Source: Phalacrocorax aristotelis (taxonomy: Eukaryota > Chordata > Aves > Suliformes > Phalacrocoracidae). From it: a stretch of DNA of 64,000 bases. Within the stretch, counting starts at the first letter, position 1. Each line of letters opens with the position of its first letter. The stretch is from NCBI RefSeq assembly GCF_949628215.1, contig NC_134282.1:12336223-12400222 (forward strand), given 5' to 3'. Shown here in pieces: positions 38,701 to 53,700 of this stretch. Below the pieces are notes generated by a model that worked only from the letters and a program-made list of their open reading frames with translations, did not search any database and was not told the DNA's origin. The position numbers were made by a program, and so were the translations under genes.

Positions 38701-41700
38701 AAGCTAGAAGACTTTCAAGTTCATTGTCCTTCTTAAAACAAACGAAAAAAAAAAAAAAAGTACATCAACTTAGTATATTACAAGCAGATGCAAGACAAGG
38801 TTATTATTAGTTTGAGATTAATTTTACGCACATTCAGGATTTTCTTCTCTGCGCTTGGGCAAACCACAGTCATGTCTGCTCAGAGCGTGAACAGATATTC
38901 AGACACTAAATTCAGTTTTGCACACTAAAAAGATGCAACTATTGACCAATAGAGAATTGATTTAAAGAACGATCAAAATTATACAGGCTTGTCTTGTACC
39001 TGTTATAAACATAAATTTGCACACAAGCAAACATGAATAACTGGAACAAAATGGACTGGAAACGTAAGCTATTCAAAGAGCACAAGAAAATCAACTAAAT
39101 CCTACCTTTCCACCTGTACAGGGACCATCAACTGCAGCCTTCTGAATTACAGGCATGTTGGGGCTTTCATTCCTCTTCAAAAGTTTGACATTGTACTTAT
39201 TCACACCTGCAAAATTCTGAAATAAACTGCAGCATTTATTACTGAATACTAATACTCCATTGCTCATTATAACGCAATCATATTAGAAATGCATCTGCAA
39301 ATAGCTTTCACAAGCTAATATTCGTAGAAGTTTTCAGCTTACTGAAAGCCTAGCATTTCTGTTTTCCCATTACAGCATAGCTTTTGGAGTCTGAGAGAAA
39401 TAGGAAAATCATTTGGTATCATCACCATATATTTCATGCACTCTCTCTCATTTTCTGTCTATAAAATCTCTAGAGAAAAAAAACCTCCAGAATAAAAATC
39501 TAATAAAAGAATCAACTAAGACACCAGTTAAAGGGAAATCTGTAAAATGATGAATCAGATCAGAGTAAAATGCAAAGAAAAGAATAAATTTACTCAGTAC
39601 AGAAGAAATTACCTGTTTGTTTGATATTTTATTATGTGGCTGACTTTCACCTCTTGTAACTTTGGAATCTTCTTTAACTACAAAAGAATGCATTCTTTTG
39701 AAATGCTTTTAAAAACTGTAGTAATAATCAAGGCTCAAAAAAACCAAGTAACTCCATACAAGTACACAGAGTTGCATTAATTTCAATGGTTGCGTCAAAT
39801 GTTTAATTCATACTTTATAGGTCATTTGGTGTATGCTTTTCTTGTAGGATAAAATAAATATGGAATAATAGATCTAATTTTATGTTCTACAAATATGCTC
39901 ACAAGCAAATCTGCAAAGCCAAGCTGTGTTTTTTTTGTTGTTGTTTTTATATCAGATAGGTGGAAAGTCGACATAATGCAGAACAGCTTGATTAAACGGT
40001 TCAGGATTAAGTGTGTAATAACCTAATATGCACACCGGGGGCATTATCTGACAATAACAAATGCAATATAGTGTTCATAATAAATTACTATAATAACTAC
40101 AAAAAGCACAACAGGCATTTCAATGAAGATCAGATAAAGCAAGTAGTTCTCCTGAACAAAGTTTCTAATCATAGTACTTACATTTTTTATATGGCTCCTG
40201 TTTTCTTTGCTGACCTTTAAAGCTGCTGTCATTGAATCCTGGCTTATAGAGCTGATTGCCAGTTCCCAGCTTGATTTCCTGAGGTAGAACTGCACCCTAG
40301 GATTTCAAACATCAAACTTTAACCAGAAAACTATGTATCTATCATTTACATAGTAGTCCCGTATGATTACCTGCTTCCAGAGCTATGCATACTCTGTGTA
40401 ACAATACCTTCATCCAGAGGATTTATTTGTAACATTAACTAGGAAGTATTCAGATGTAATAAACTAATGTATAAAATTAAATACCTTCATATTTTGAACC
40501 CAGGGATCTGTTTAAAGTTTATATACTAACCTTCTCATGCACGGTTTGCTGAATGTGGTGAGACTTCCCAGAACTCTGCAATGATTGCCATATGCTGCAG
40601 AATTCATCATCTTGCTTACTCTGTGCCTGACAAAATACAAAACAACACCCCTAAAACATTCAGCAGCTATAAACTCAACTTTTGATCAGCTAATCATATA
40701 CAAAGACATTCTGAGAACCACAAGGTCCAAGTTTAACAGTGCTCAGATGACAGAAATTTTCATACTGACACTAGTAGAACTTGCAGGTATTTAATTTATG
40801 AAATACAACCCACCACAACAGCCTATTTATGTAACAACTCTTCCTAAGAATCACTATTAAACTGAAATGAACTTAGTTTCATTTGAGATTGTTTTTGTTT
40901 TGTTATAATTAAACTCAGATGATAATTCAAAATGGTTTAAAAAGCATGCTCTCATACTGGTAGTATTCTTAAATTTTATTATTAATGCCCTTTTTTTTTT
41001 AAGGCTTTATCAATCAGGCTCAGTCACTTCATAACATTACAGTTACGTTACCACAGAACTGAAGCCCAGCTACGTAAAAAACACTTTTGAAAATCTAGAA
41101 TCTAAACAAGGATAACACAGGATATTATACACATTCAAGAACTGGGACAAGTTCTGCTCCCATCTGTATCTGGACTAAAACATGTAATGTACTAAAACAA
41201 AGCTGACTGTTAGTCATGAGAAAAGGACACCCATTTGAAATAGGAGACCAAAATAAATATTGAGACATTTGGGTCCAACACTAAATGAATCAGAACACTC
41301 ACTTTATTTTTCTGATTGCCAGTCAGAAATGATCCTTTCTGTGGTGAGTTAGAGTTGCCCTGATTTTCAGCCCTGAGATTGTAATGCTGTCTTCCATTCA
41401 GTTGCTAAATTATTAAGAGGGGAGAAAAAAATCACAAGCCTTAAATTTTCTTTTGGAAAGTAGTTTTTCTTGTATAGACTTAGAAAGCATGAGACAATTC
41501 TTCTCTAACACACCTACAGCAACATGAAGTTACCCACTAAGCTGATTTTCTTTAAAGTCACTTACTAAAACATAAAGTTTCGTTAAACCAATGAGAACCC
41601 CAATTCATCTGTAATTTTTCCCTCCTTTATTGTATTTTCAAACAAAGTAAATCATAACCAAGAAGCAAAACTGACAAGAAAATAATGTCTTCTCTTTCTG

Positions 41701-44700
41701 AGCATGGACAAGCTTGGACTACAGGATGCATTACCTAGAACAGAGCTTTAAGGAAGTAATTGCATCTCTCCCCCAACAAACTATTTGTTGACACCAAATG
41801 TGCTGTCACTGCTCCGAACTAGGTGTTTGTCTCTTGGAAATGCAACTGGAGCTACTCAAAGGAAAGCAACTGTCAATAAGGAACTTTTGGTCCCTTTCAT
41901 TATTGGATTAACTCATTTCTCCAAGATAAGGATTATTGTACTTCCAATATACTAACATAAAAATTAAACTGATATATGAAAATAAAGATAACAACCATGG
42001 TCGTAATTCAGCTTCTGTGGAAAAACATTTTTGTACAAATGAAAAAAAAGTCTTACTTGAGTAGGAACAAAAAGAGAGCGAGGAGAATGGTTGAGGCCTC
42101 CCAGATGCACTTTTTGTGAGCATACAGATGACAGATCAGATGCGTATGAATTGTAGTTATTCACAGCTGGCTGAGGTTTAACTATGGCCATCAGTTTTTG
42201 ATTTCCTGTTTCTGACCGACTGCCATGAGACAGGTTAATTAAGGCACTTGATGGCAGACGATAACCTCTGGCAGGTGAGCACCTTAAGAAAAGCAAATTA
42301 CGTAGTTGTTTCACGTAGCTTAATGGTTGACATTTCAATATATCCGACTTAGCAACACTGTTGCCTCTATGCCAAAAGATAATGATTCAAGTTTGAACAG
42401 CAGAGGCTGAAAACTGTATCCAATATTGAAATCTAGTACCATTACACACAATGTTAATCCCACTGTGCTCCCCCTTGGCTGTCAAAACCAGAAAACAACA
42501 GTAATTACTGCTACTAAGTTTATATTGCTGAGCTCAAATACATTTTAAAGATGAGTGAATTGTTTTAGCATAGTTTTATAGTATTTCTGTAAAAAAATAT
42601 AAACCAGGAAAGAACATTTTCATTTTTCTGAGGTGAAAACTGAAGCCAGTAGCAGAATTATAAATTGACGTTAAGCAACATTTAGTCAGTTTTCTATCTT
42701 CCTTAATGATTCTGAATACTGAAGATTATGTGTTACAGGACATGCTCTTGCAAGGGATAGAATTGTGTTACGCTTGCCGAACGCAGAGAACAGGTATGAT
42801 TCTCCTCTAATTTCCAGTAAAATGAAGCCTGCTGGGTAAATTAGTGCACTTAGAATATTGTTTACCTGCATAATTAAATGCAGAAAAGTTATCACACTTT
42901 TTAAAACAAAAACACTAACCATGCCTCCACTGCCTGAAGAACAGTTTAGGTTTTTAATGGTGGTTAGAATTTAGTGCCTAAGTATCAACTATTGATAGTT
43001 CAGAGTCCCTCCTTCAGAGAAACAGAGGATTACTGTTTTTAGTCTCTATATCAAAGCCATACTGATAACAACTTGTTCTGTACATATTTGTTTGGGAAAG
43101 GCATTTGGATTTAGTGCTTTATTCAGCTGGTCCGTATTAGCTATCTACAATTCAGAAGCTTCTAGACACGCAAAAACCCTGAAGAGCATTTCCAAAATAT
43201 AATATGCTTCATAAAAATTATCCCTACTCAAAGAGAAAAAAGAAACACAGAAGAAATAAAAATTGACGAACACTGCCAAGGAACAAAGTTTTAAGAAGAG
43301 GCATTACAAATACTCAACCAAACCACAGGCAACAATTTCATGCCATTGAAACAAATAGCATGAAATGACTATGAAACCCCCTGCACAAACCTTATAGTTA
43401 GGCCTCCAAGGAATTCTTCATCAAACAAAACTTCAAAGAGCACATCTGTTTCTCTGCTGGCTATAGAAAATTAAGTAAAATGTCATCCTATCTATGTTAC
43501 AGTAGCTGTTTTCATAGAAATTATATAAATATCTATATTAGTTATGCATAAATAACAAAAAGACCAAAATCTAACTAATTAGCAACAAAAAATTCTTTAT
43601 GCCTTGAACAAGTGATTTCACTAACAGCAGTTCAGAAATTCTTCTCAAAGTCATATATGGCTGCCCTTTTAGATATACTTTTAACAGAAAAGTACCATGC
43701 ATAGCATCTTATCAAGATGCATTGATAGAACTGCAATTTATAGCAGTATGTCACCGTTGTCAGAAACTGCCAGAAAAGAGATGCAAATCATCTTTATATT
43801 TAGGCAGTCGGAAACAGACATCTTTAATATTACCTTCTTGCACAGTGATAGACTAATACTCCTTTAAAACCATATATTATCATTATGGAGAAAAGAATAC
43901 CTCTTTAAAAAAAGCTGTACTCAAGTCTAGTCTGTTCAAGATTCTGCTGGATGCAAACTAAATGAGAAAGCAACTGCTTAAATGCCAGATAAGAAAACAA
44001 TTTGTATTACTAGATCTCAAACTGCTACACCCAATGTGATGCGGTAAAATCCTTCTGTTTACCTGAAATAGGTTTATGGATAATCATCTTGCCACAGAAG
44101 GTGTTAATCCATACCGTTCAACAGAACTGGAGTATCACAAAGTAAAAAACCAAATTCCAAATAAAGCAATTTGAGACAAGTCATATTTGATAAAATTTTA
44201 TGTTCAATGTAAGTACTAAGGCTAATACTTTTGTTTTTATCTGTACTTCTCTTAACTTTGCCCACATCTTCCCATAAGTTCATTTTTGTTAGATATTTTA
44301 TCGATCTTTATCTATCTACTTATCTAACTATCTAACATTTATCTATCTATTCTTTTGTTAGAGATTCAAAGTAGAATATCTGTAGGTTTAATTCAAAACA
44401 GTAAATATGTTGCTAGCAGCTTCAAACTGCATATGCTTTGCAGGTCAGAAGTTTCTGTACATTCACAACCATTGTACAAAACACTTCTCTGAAGCCTGCT
44501 TTCATATCACTAGCTGAGCTGTTATATAACTGTAATACTACAATTATGAAGAAAATATTACCTCCTTTAATTCCTATAATGGTACCTCGAAGACCAACTG
44601 GAACGGAAAAGTGCTCTCTCACATTGACAACACGGTCAAACAGCCTATACTCCGCATCTCGATCTGGAACAACCCCATTTTGTTGTTCTAATGGCTGACA

Positions 44701-47700
44701 ATAATGAAAAGACTGTTAATGTTTGCAAAAAAAAATAGGTATTACAATCAAAATGCATTTATAACAATATCTGAAACACACTATAAATCAAACTTCCTGA
44801 AAAAAAGTTAAGAGCATAGAATCTTCCCTCCCCAGACACAAAGTCAACTTTCATTTTTTCTTTTCTTGCAACTCTCACTCACTGCTCCTGCCCAAGAAAC
44901 AGCAGTGCTGTACGTGATCAGAGACAGACTGAGGGTATCAATTTAGACAAAACCATCACGCATAACCTGCCTGTATCAGTAACACAGGTATCTGTGAAAT
45001 AGTAGGCAGGAGGAGCAGGTGGTCATATGTCAAGAATTGAACAAAAAGCAAAACAGGGAAGGAGAGACAAATGGAAAGTATATTTTATGTTGCCTTCATC
45101 ATACAGCCGATAGGAACTGTAGAAGCATGAAGGACAGAAGGTAGAAAAGAACTGAAAGTCATTATAGTACATGACAGAGTTTGTAGTTAGTAGAAATTCT
45201 CTCCTTTTAGAGACAGACTACTGCTCTCAAACTGATTTTCTAGAAGGCATCATAAAACTTTTTCTTCCATCAATACTGTCCTAAAATTCCAGACACTGAA
45301 AGTGTGCTTAGGTGAAATAAATACAATCTGGACAACTGAACTGGAAAAACCCTTTTCACATCACTTACTCTGTACAGCAAGTGGGGTTTCACAGTTACTC
45401 GCACCTTCTTGTTGCTCTTTCTCTGCTAAAGGAAAGGAACAGAAAGTCATTATAAACTAGTGTAGGAACCAACACTGGATTTCAGGTACAACAAAACACC
45501 TGAAAAGATAATGTAGAATTCTTTTGTTTCTTTTAGTTGAAGGTATACAGCTTTCATGAAGTCATTAGAATGTTTTAAATTAGAATGTTTAAAAAACATT
45601 AGATGTTTTAAAAACATCACTGATTTGTTACCAAAGCATTTCCACTGTTTGGCTAATTCCAGAATTCACACCAATGTTATTATCATGTCCCTGCAAGTAA
45701 TTCCAAAGATATCAGCCCATTATTTCATGTGGCTTTGCCTTTAGCTTTTGCTTTTGTAATTTCCTTGGCCTGTTTTTTGATCTGTGGCCTTCAGGAAATA
45801 ACCTTCTAATTTTCCTCAGACCAAAGAGAAACTGCAAAGGAAGAACAGCTGGGATTGCACTTAGAAACAGCACTTCGGTAGTTCAGAATATACACTGACA
45901 CCTGTTCCTTTCTGAAATCACTAAAAGGCAGGGTTCAGAGTATGGACTAATGCTGCTGAATCGCCTCAAAAAGAGAGAGCCAATTACAAAGATTAATAAT
46001 GAGGTCTTCTGAATTTCTGGGACAATTCTTATTACAAATTCAGACCTTACATTACATTCTGTATTTTTTTTTTGTGTGTATGACAAGTAATTTTCAATTG
46101 TCTTATTCTAATTCAAGAACCTAGAAAATAATGAGCAGCTGCTTTTTGGTTCACCCCTGCTCACAATGATATCAAGGTGCATACCTTGCATTTCTCTATT
46201 TCTTCTTCAATTTTCTCAACAATGGCTGCATCCAAAATTTGCAAGTCACAAGATGAGCGAGACAAAGCAGACACAGGATGTGCCTTTAACCAGGCAACAA
46301 TTTCTTGGACTTTCTCGGCTCTAAATAAAAAATGATGTGAATAAAAACTTTTAACTGCATAAACGAAGCATTTTACCATGTTCCCTGATTTAATCAGTCA
46401 ACTATTATGATATAGACACAATGCTTGTATACATTCATAAAGTTACAGAATTTAAGAGTTCTGTATGAGTTTACAATAGGGTTTAAAAAAGAATAATCTG
46501 AATCACGCAATACTGTTTCAAAACTAAAACCTGAGATTTGGAGAGGGAGAGGGGAAAACTATTTATAAGTGTTCAGTAAATTAGATTTGCATCCAATCCA
46601 CTACCCATGTCCAGCTATGATTAAAGGTTCTGTGACCATTTGTTTCTCCCAACACAGTAAAAAAGAACTTCAGGGCATGCCTCTCTGGTAAAACGGAGCA
46701 CAAACCCGACATTCCTATCATAGAAGAGTCCCACAATGGTATATCTGCCCGGTAAGAGTCCTGTGGAGTGCAGGATCTTGCAGACTTACCAACTCAAGCC
46801 TGTGAATAGGTCTTGCTAGCTAATAATAAAAGCTTTTTGTAATGTCATTATCCTGTATCTGGAACCTTGTCTCCCATGAAACTGAATGTATACTGAAAAC
46901 GTGCAAAGTACTTTAAATTCTGTACGTGTTATTTTTCAAATTCAATGTGAACTTAAACAATTAAAATTATTATTTATTTTGAAAAAATGATCTTTTGGTG
47001 ACTTTGTGACTATTCATAACTATGCTTACCGAAGGTTACTTTAAAAGCAAGAATTATGAATTAGCCATCGAAAATTAGATTTCTCATTTCTTGGACTTGA
47101 GATGAGAGTCTGACCGAGACTTGGACTCCACAACTGGAAGGTACAACATTCTGGTAATTTTTTCAGAGTCATCACTGAACAATCATGCTGCTCAAGGAGC
47201 AGCAAGGTTTCAGTTACAGAGCAGCCACTATATGATTATCACCAACTTCACAATGTTGTTGGCCTCTGTTCTACTATTCTAGGAAACAAAAAAAAAAGAA
47301 AATGGAGAAAGATGGCTTACCCATTCTCATCCTCTCCAGGCCAAATATCATCTTCATAGAAGATATCCTCCTGGCTATTCTTGGCTATATAATTAAATAG
47401 TTCAGGGACCCTAAAAATGAATAAATGGAAGAAAAATTTAGTTTTGCATCAGCATGGACCACAAAAAAGCATCATCAAAACAAACTTTGTTGGGCTCCAA
47501 AATCTCTGAAGCCCAGATGTTGTTTTTTTTTTTAACTTAATTTAGTGTCATACTGCTCATTTGTCAAGGGTTAGCTGCTGACAAAACTACTCTATCCCAA
47601 CACATGGTTTTCCTTAGAAGGAGGGACTGGTGGAAGGAGAATATTGGAATAAAAGAAATTCCATCAAGCAATCTTCAAGCAGACTTAGTTCTTAGAAGAT

Positions 47701-50700
47701 GTGTTCAAAGAACAAAATCTGAAGACTGATACAAAGGTAGATAATCTGGGTGAAGTTCATATCCAATATACACCTTTCTAAATACTCAGCAAGTAGTTGT
47801 TCTACTGCAGAAGAATACATCCATTCGTTTCCAACTTTCTTAGTATAGCCAGGAACTTCTTCATTTTTCTTATTGAACTTCAGGTTTAGCCCCACATTTG
47901 CTTTGTGATCTCCGTGAGGACTGGAAATAAAACAAAGTTTATTAACTTGCAGTAATGCATATGTGTGCGTGTACATACATTAAAAAACCCACATAAACAT
48001 ACATCCTCAGCCTTAAACCACAGAAAAAAATTAATTCTTTGTATTGCTTACTTGTTAGCACCCTGACAGCTGTAAATGTTACAGGGCATGAGCTGTGCTA
48101 CAGTAGCTGTCCACATGCATACCCCTACCTTATGGCAAATGAGGGTATGGAATATTCTACCCTTCTTCCTTAATTGAGATCTAATCAACTAAAATCTACC
48201 TGGCATTTACCAAGATGTAGAAGAATGTCCCTGAACAATCAGTGGGGAACAAATGTACACATTAAATCACAAGAAGATGCTCATGCATCAACCGCTTCTT
48301 TAGTGAGCTGTCTTAGGAAACCACAATTCTGGCATTCAGAGGACCATAGGGGTTGCATCCTTTATATATTTTAAACAATTTTAGCCTTTAACTGGTTCTT
48401 CAGAAAAATTAGAGGCACAATTATTATCCCTTTATATTAGCAGTACTGATAAGTACAATGAAATGAGATGTGTGCCAAATAGTTCAAACTCCTGCTTCAA
48501 TTGTGCAAATAGCTATCCAGGAAAGTCAGTTTCTGTTTTTCTACAATACTAAAGCCAATAGAACTCTCCAGTAAACAAAAACTAAAAAGATGTTTTTGAT
48601 AGGAGAGAAAAACACTGCATATTAATTTAGTTTACAGAAATATACTTTAAAGAAAGCTTCATGTTATGAAACAGTTCTACACCTGATAAGAACAGCACTT
48701 AAACATAGCAGAAATTCTGTAGACTTTTACCAGAATTTAGAAGCTTCTCTACAGTCAAAAATCACAAAGAAAACTTACTTTTTCTTTGATCCTCTTCCAA
48801 TAAAGATACTCCCTGTAAATCTGGAGACAAGATATCCACTTACTCCAAGACGGCTGGCCAAAATATATGCAGGATTGTATTTCACAGAATATTTCTTTAA
48901 AACAAACAAAGAAAAATATTGGCAATTCCCGAAGGATAAGGATTTTTAGGTAAGGCAAATGAATAATATGGAAGCACCCCTTAAAGACATTTACTATTGC
49001 AAAATATATTTGACACGTTGTTTAAGCTTTTGCTGGAAAATGAGAAGCACTTACATGCTGGTTCTGTATTAAAGGATCAAGCTGGGGTTCACATGGAATA
49101 TTGAAAACTACACGAATTCTACCTTCTGTGATCACATCACGTGAATCCTGAACCTTGGAGAGAAACACAACACATTAAAAATGTTATTTAAAAATAGCCG
49201 TCTTTGGATCGTAGACCTTGTAGTCTACTTTATCACCAGTTTTGCTGCAGTAGGCACAGAGATGCCTTGGGATTCATCATCTTGCCATGACCTGTACACA
49301 ACAAGTAGCACTACATCAAAGGAATCTGTGACTGAAAACAGTCCAAAATGGGAACTCTAAGTATTGCAAATCACCCCAAATAATTTATAAAAATAATCCT
49401 GCATTCAAGCTATGCTACCTTTTTCCTGTAATGCCAGCAACAGTGATAGGGGAAGCAGAACAACCCCATCCTCCTCTGACTAAACCACCAGGGAATCACT
49501 GACTTAAGATTTTAGCTAGCAAATGACCACTACTGCCACAGAATATCTTAGATTATTTTAGGCTGGCAAATAAAGACACCTAGGGGAAAAAAAAAAAGAA
49601 ATTATTGGAACTAACTTCTCCTATGCAGCCGTAGTAAGGAGATCCCAGCATAAAGGCCGTACTTCCAGGAGGAAACAAGTCATCCAAAGTTTTGATGTTT
49701 GAAAAACGAGAGTCAAAGGCTTTGATATCCTATATGAAAAAGAGAAAACTGATCATGTTAAACATCATTCAGTTTCATATAGATAGATGCTTATTCTAAA
49801 TATTATCTGAGCCTGAAATAATTCATTGAAGGCAAAGAAGTTAATGCTATATTACAAATGCTGTTACACAAGCAATTATGCTACCTCATAGAGCACCACT
49901 ACTGTACTTCATTCAAAATATCATCAGTAAAAAGATTGCAAAAGCCATTTTTTCACTAAGATCTCTAAACTATGCAACAGGGTCCCAAATTTTGTGACAA
50001 AATACTTGCCTAAGCAAGTTACATTTTTTATACAATAAAAATATTGAGATGCTTTTTTAAAAAAAATTTTTTTGTTTTAAAGAAGCATATACTCTTCCCC
50101 CACTCCCACCTACCCTGCCCCAATGGAGTAAGGAGCTATGTGCAAGAACATACTGAACTTGTATATTTACCTTAACAACAGTTTGGTAAACAAAAGGAAG
50201 AACTTGTTTTGACCACTGCTTCTCTAAATAAACTTCTCCATTTTGGCGTAGCTGATATCTATTACCAGTGAGTAACTGAGCATATACAACTATTGATGTT
50301 TCATGAATAATTATTCCTTTTCTTCTCTGGTAACTGAATACAAAACAGAACATTTAGATTGATTACAATAACCAGAACTGAATCCAGAGGGTGGAATTAA
50401 GTTCCTGGAAAAAAAAATACTCTTAACAAAAGGATTCTAATGGTTTGTTTCCTGTTTTATTAAAAAAAAACCCAAACCAGAAAAAATGGCTTAACCAATT
50501 GCTTATCCGTTGTTGCACAGCCATCACCACATAGCTAAGTGTGTTAAACACACTTTACCTTTACAGTGGGAAGGGTTAGGGGTAATTAAGGCAGTTAACT
50601 CAAATGACAGACAATAAAATGGCAAGCTGCTGTAACCCAGTGGAGTTCCACTAGGCACCCACACTCTAGAAGAGCAAGAGCCGTATTAAAATTTAACCAT

Positions 50701-53700
50701 GCTAAGCTATTGACATTTTAACTTGATACTGTATGACTCCATTCTATATACTTCCTACAACTGAAGATTACTAAGACCAGAACAGAAAAATCGAGTGGGA
50801 GAGTAAATACTGCAACTCATTCGAGAATTCTTTTGTAACAGCATCTAACTTTAAGTACCCAGGGACTAACTCCATATAATCTGAAATTTCAGCATAAGTT
50901 CTTTTATGTTGTTTTCTTAAAATTCCAGCAAACTCATTAACCTTTATCATCAAGTATGCAGCAGCTCTTCTCTGCTACTTTGGTCTGTAATACAGCAACA
51001 AAACATAGCTAAGCCATAAAATGTAAAGTTATGCTTTAATTTTCAAAGTTACTTACTGCTCTGAAATGCCTTGAATTTCTTTTAACCACATGCTTTGTTC
51101 CTTGTCGCCAACGTATGCCACTTTAGTCGGGGGCACTGCATTTCCCATGTAAAGCTTCTGAGTGCCATGTGGTTCTTCCAAATAAAACCTTGAGAATATT
51201 ATGACAGGTATGAATTTAACAGGATAAGATTAATCTAGACATAACCAATTGTGAGCAAAACTTAAAATGGTTAGAAATTACTCACTAAGGACACGGAAAA
51301 CTTGCAGCATTGTTCCCTCTATCCCTTCCACAACAGGTCACATGGGATATTTTTTATAAAACATACCACTGCATGTGCTGAAACGAAGATTGTATAGAAA
51401 TGTTCTCTTTTACACTATTCCGTGTGGATTTCTGTGCACGCATTTTTCCCTCAAAATTAAGAATGAGCCTGCCTGAACTTCTGCCTCTATAGCAAAATAC
51501 TGACTTCTACAGAGAAAACCAAACCTCAGAATGACGTCCAACAAAGATTGTTCCACCAAGTGCCTTTGATACATCTGGACTAATTTGCTCGTAGCAAGTA
51601 TTACAATAAAACCAAAAGTTTTGAACAACCTAAGGAACTTATTTTGAATAAAACAATAAAGATGACGAACAACTGTTCTATGAAACGTCTCTTACTTAGT
51701 TTCTCCATCTGACACAGCAACAACTCTGGCTTCTTCAAGGTGTGGCCAGTTAACAAAAACACGCTTTCCAAGTACCAAACTGGCAACATTCTCTACCATC
51801 TGAAAAAAAAACAGAAGGTATTATTACTAATTGCTTAACATATCAAAAGATTTTTGTTAAAATATTTTCAAACTGTTTTTGCAGTAAGAACTACCTGAGT
51901 TAAAGAACAGGTTTTCTTGCAGAATAAAAAGCTCATTTTATCTTATTAAATTATGTTTTCATACATATTACACAATCTGGTTAGAAACGGAGAATCATAT
52001 CTCATTTTTTAGGACAAAGCTCTGTATTCCAAGTGTGGCTCTTTACATATAGCATATGGTAGTTTGAAAATCTGGGTTGATTTACATTTCTGGTGTAGGC
52101 TTACTATGTACTTCTTTGTTAAATCACCTCAAACTATTTGTGTCTGTGGGACACAATAATCAAACCGACAGTTTGAGATTAGTGAAATATTTTGTACCAT
52201 AGATTTTACTTTGGTATCTCACTGAAATAAAGAAACAGCACTTATGTCCAGGACTTTGCTAGCATCTGTAATTTTAGTCTCACATTATGTTCTGTTTTTC
52301 CAGTGAGTTTCTGCTATTTTTTCATTTAATATTGTGGCAAATTCTCTTTGCCACATATCTTGAAAATACACTCTCCCTGTCTCCCTACTGCAAAACCCTA
52401 TCATGTTTCCTCCTCTCTCCTTTCATGGTTTTATTTATTTATCTCTGAAACTTTTTACTTTTCCTGGATTTGTCTTTTGTTACCTGATATTTTTGATTAT
52501 GAAATAGAGCTGGCTTTTAAAGGATTTAATAAAAATATTTTGCTTCTTAATGTCTCTGCATCAACTCTTTCCTCTAATTCCTCTATAAAACAGTCTCATT
52601 TAAGTGGAAGGCGTAAGTCTGATTTGTTGATGAAAAGGGACTGATTTAAAAAGAAGTGTCTATATGCTCAGCTACACACAAAGACAAGGGGCATTGGTCT
52701 GGAGACTCTGCTTCCTTGCATTTATACCATTACCAACTCTTAATTAGTCAAGAATGAGCCTTGCCAACTCCCTACCTGAGAACACCTGATGGCTACCACA
52801 CAGAAATGCCAGAAACTCTACTACAGGGAGTGACATTTAATATTTTGAAGTCAGGACAAATTTAAATCTTCCAGTAGATTCCCAAAATTATACATTGTTC
52901 CCTGCACAAATTTAGTGTTTTAATACTATTGAACTTTGTTTTTTTCCTATTGACTCCAATAGTCAACAAAAGCTTTCAGTGTGAACTAATATCATTGATA
53001 TTTTCAAAATATATACCAAGAATACTACCACCTAATGGTCTCAGTTTTGGGCTAGGAGCCAAGAACTTAAGTATTCTTATTCCAGCAATTAATTCTATGG
53101 CCTTGAGCATAAGGGTGTATTTCACCTTCCTTTCTATTCATCAAACTTTAACAACTTATACATAAAGCTTGTTTTGAAATCAAAGCATTACTAGTTAAAC
53201 AAAGTTTTAAAAAAATCTAAAGGTATTCTTTTAAATTAACTATTCAATGTATTTAACCATTATTTTTAAAGAAATGCTTGGGGATTAAAATATTTTTAAA
53301 AATTTTTTCAGCACTACTACAAATGTTTTTCCCCTATAATACACTATTGAGAAGATATAAATAACCAGCATTTCAAATCTGACTACTTACCAAATTCAGT
53401 CTTTTCAGACTATTTTTTTGTCTGGGGTTTTCTGGGGGTTTTGGTTTTTTTTTTTGTTAGGAGCAAAATGCTTACCTGTTCTTTTGAGTTCTCATCAGCT
53501 ATGATTTCTAACATCATGTTCTCTCCGTGGCTGCTTTGCTGAAAAACCTGCACGCCACTTTTTCTAAGGTAGAACTGTGTAAAAGCAAAACAGCACATAA
53601 AACTTACTTGAACTCTTACATAGTTATCTATTAAATACAATCAAAAATGTCAGAAGAGAGAAATCTTTTACCTTATGTTTAATGTGCTTTAAAGTAGGAA

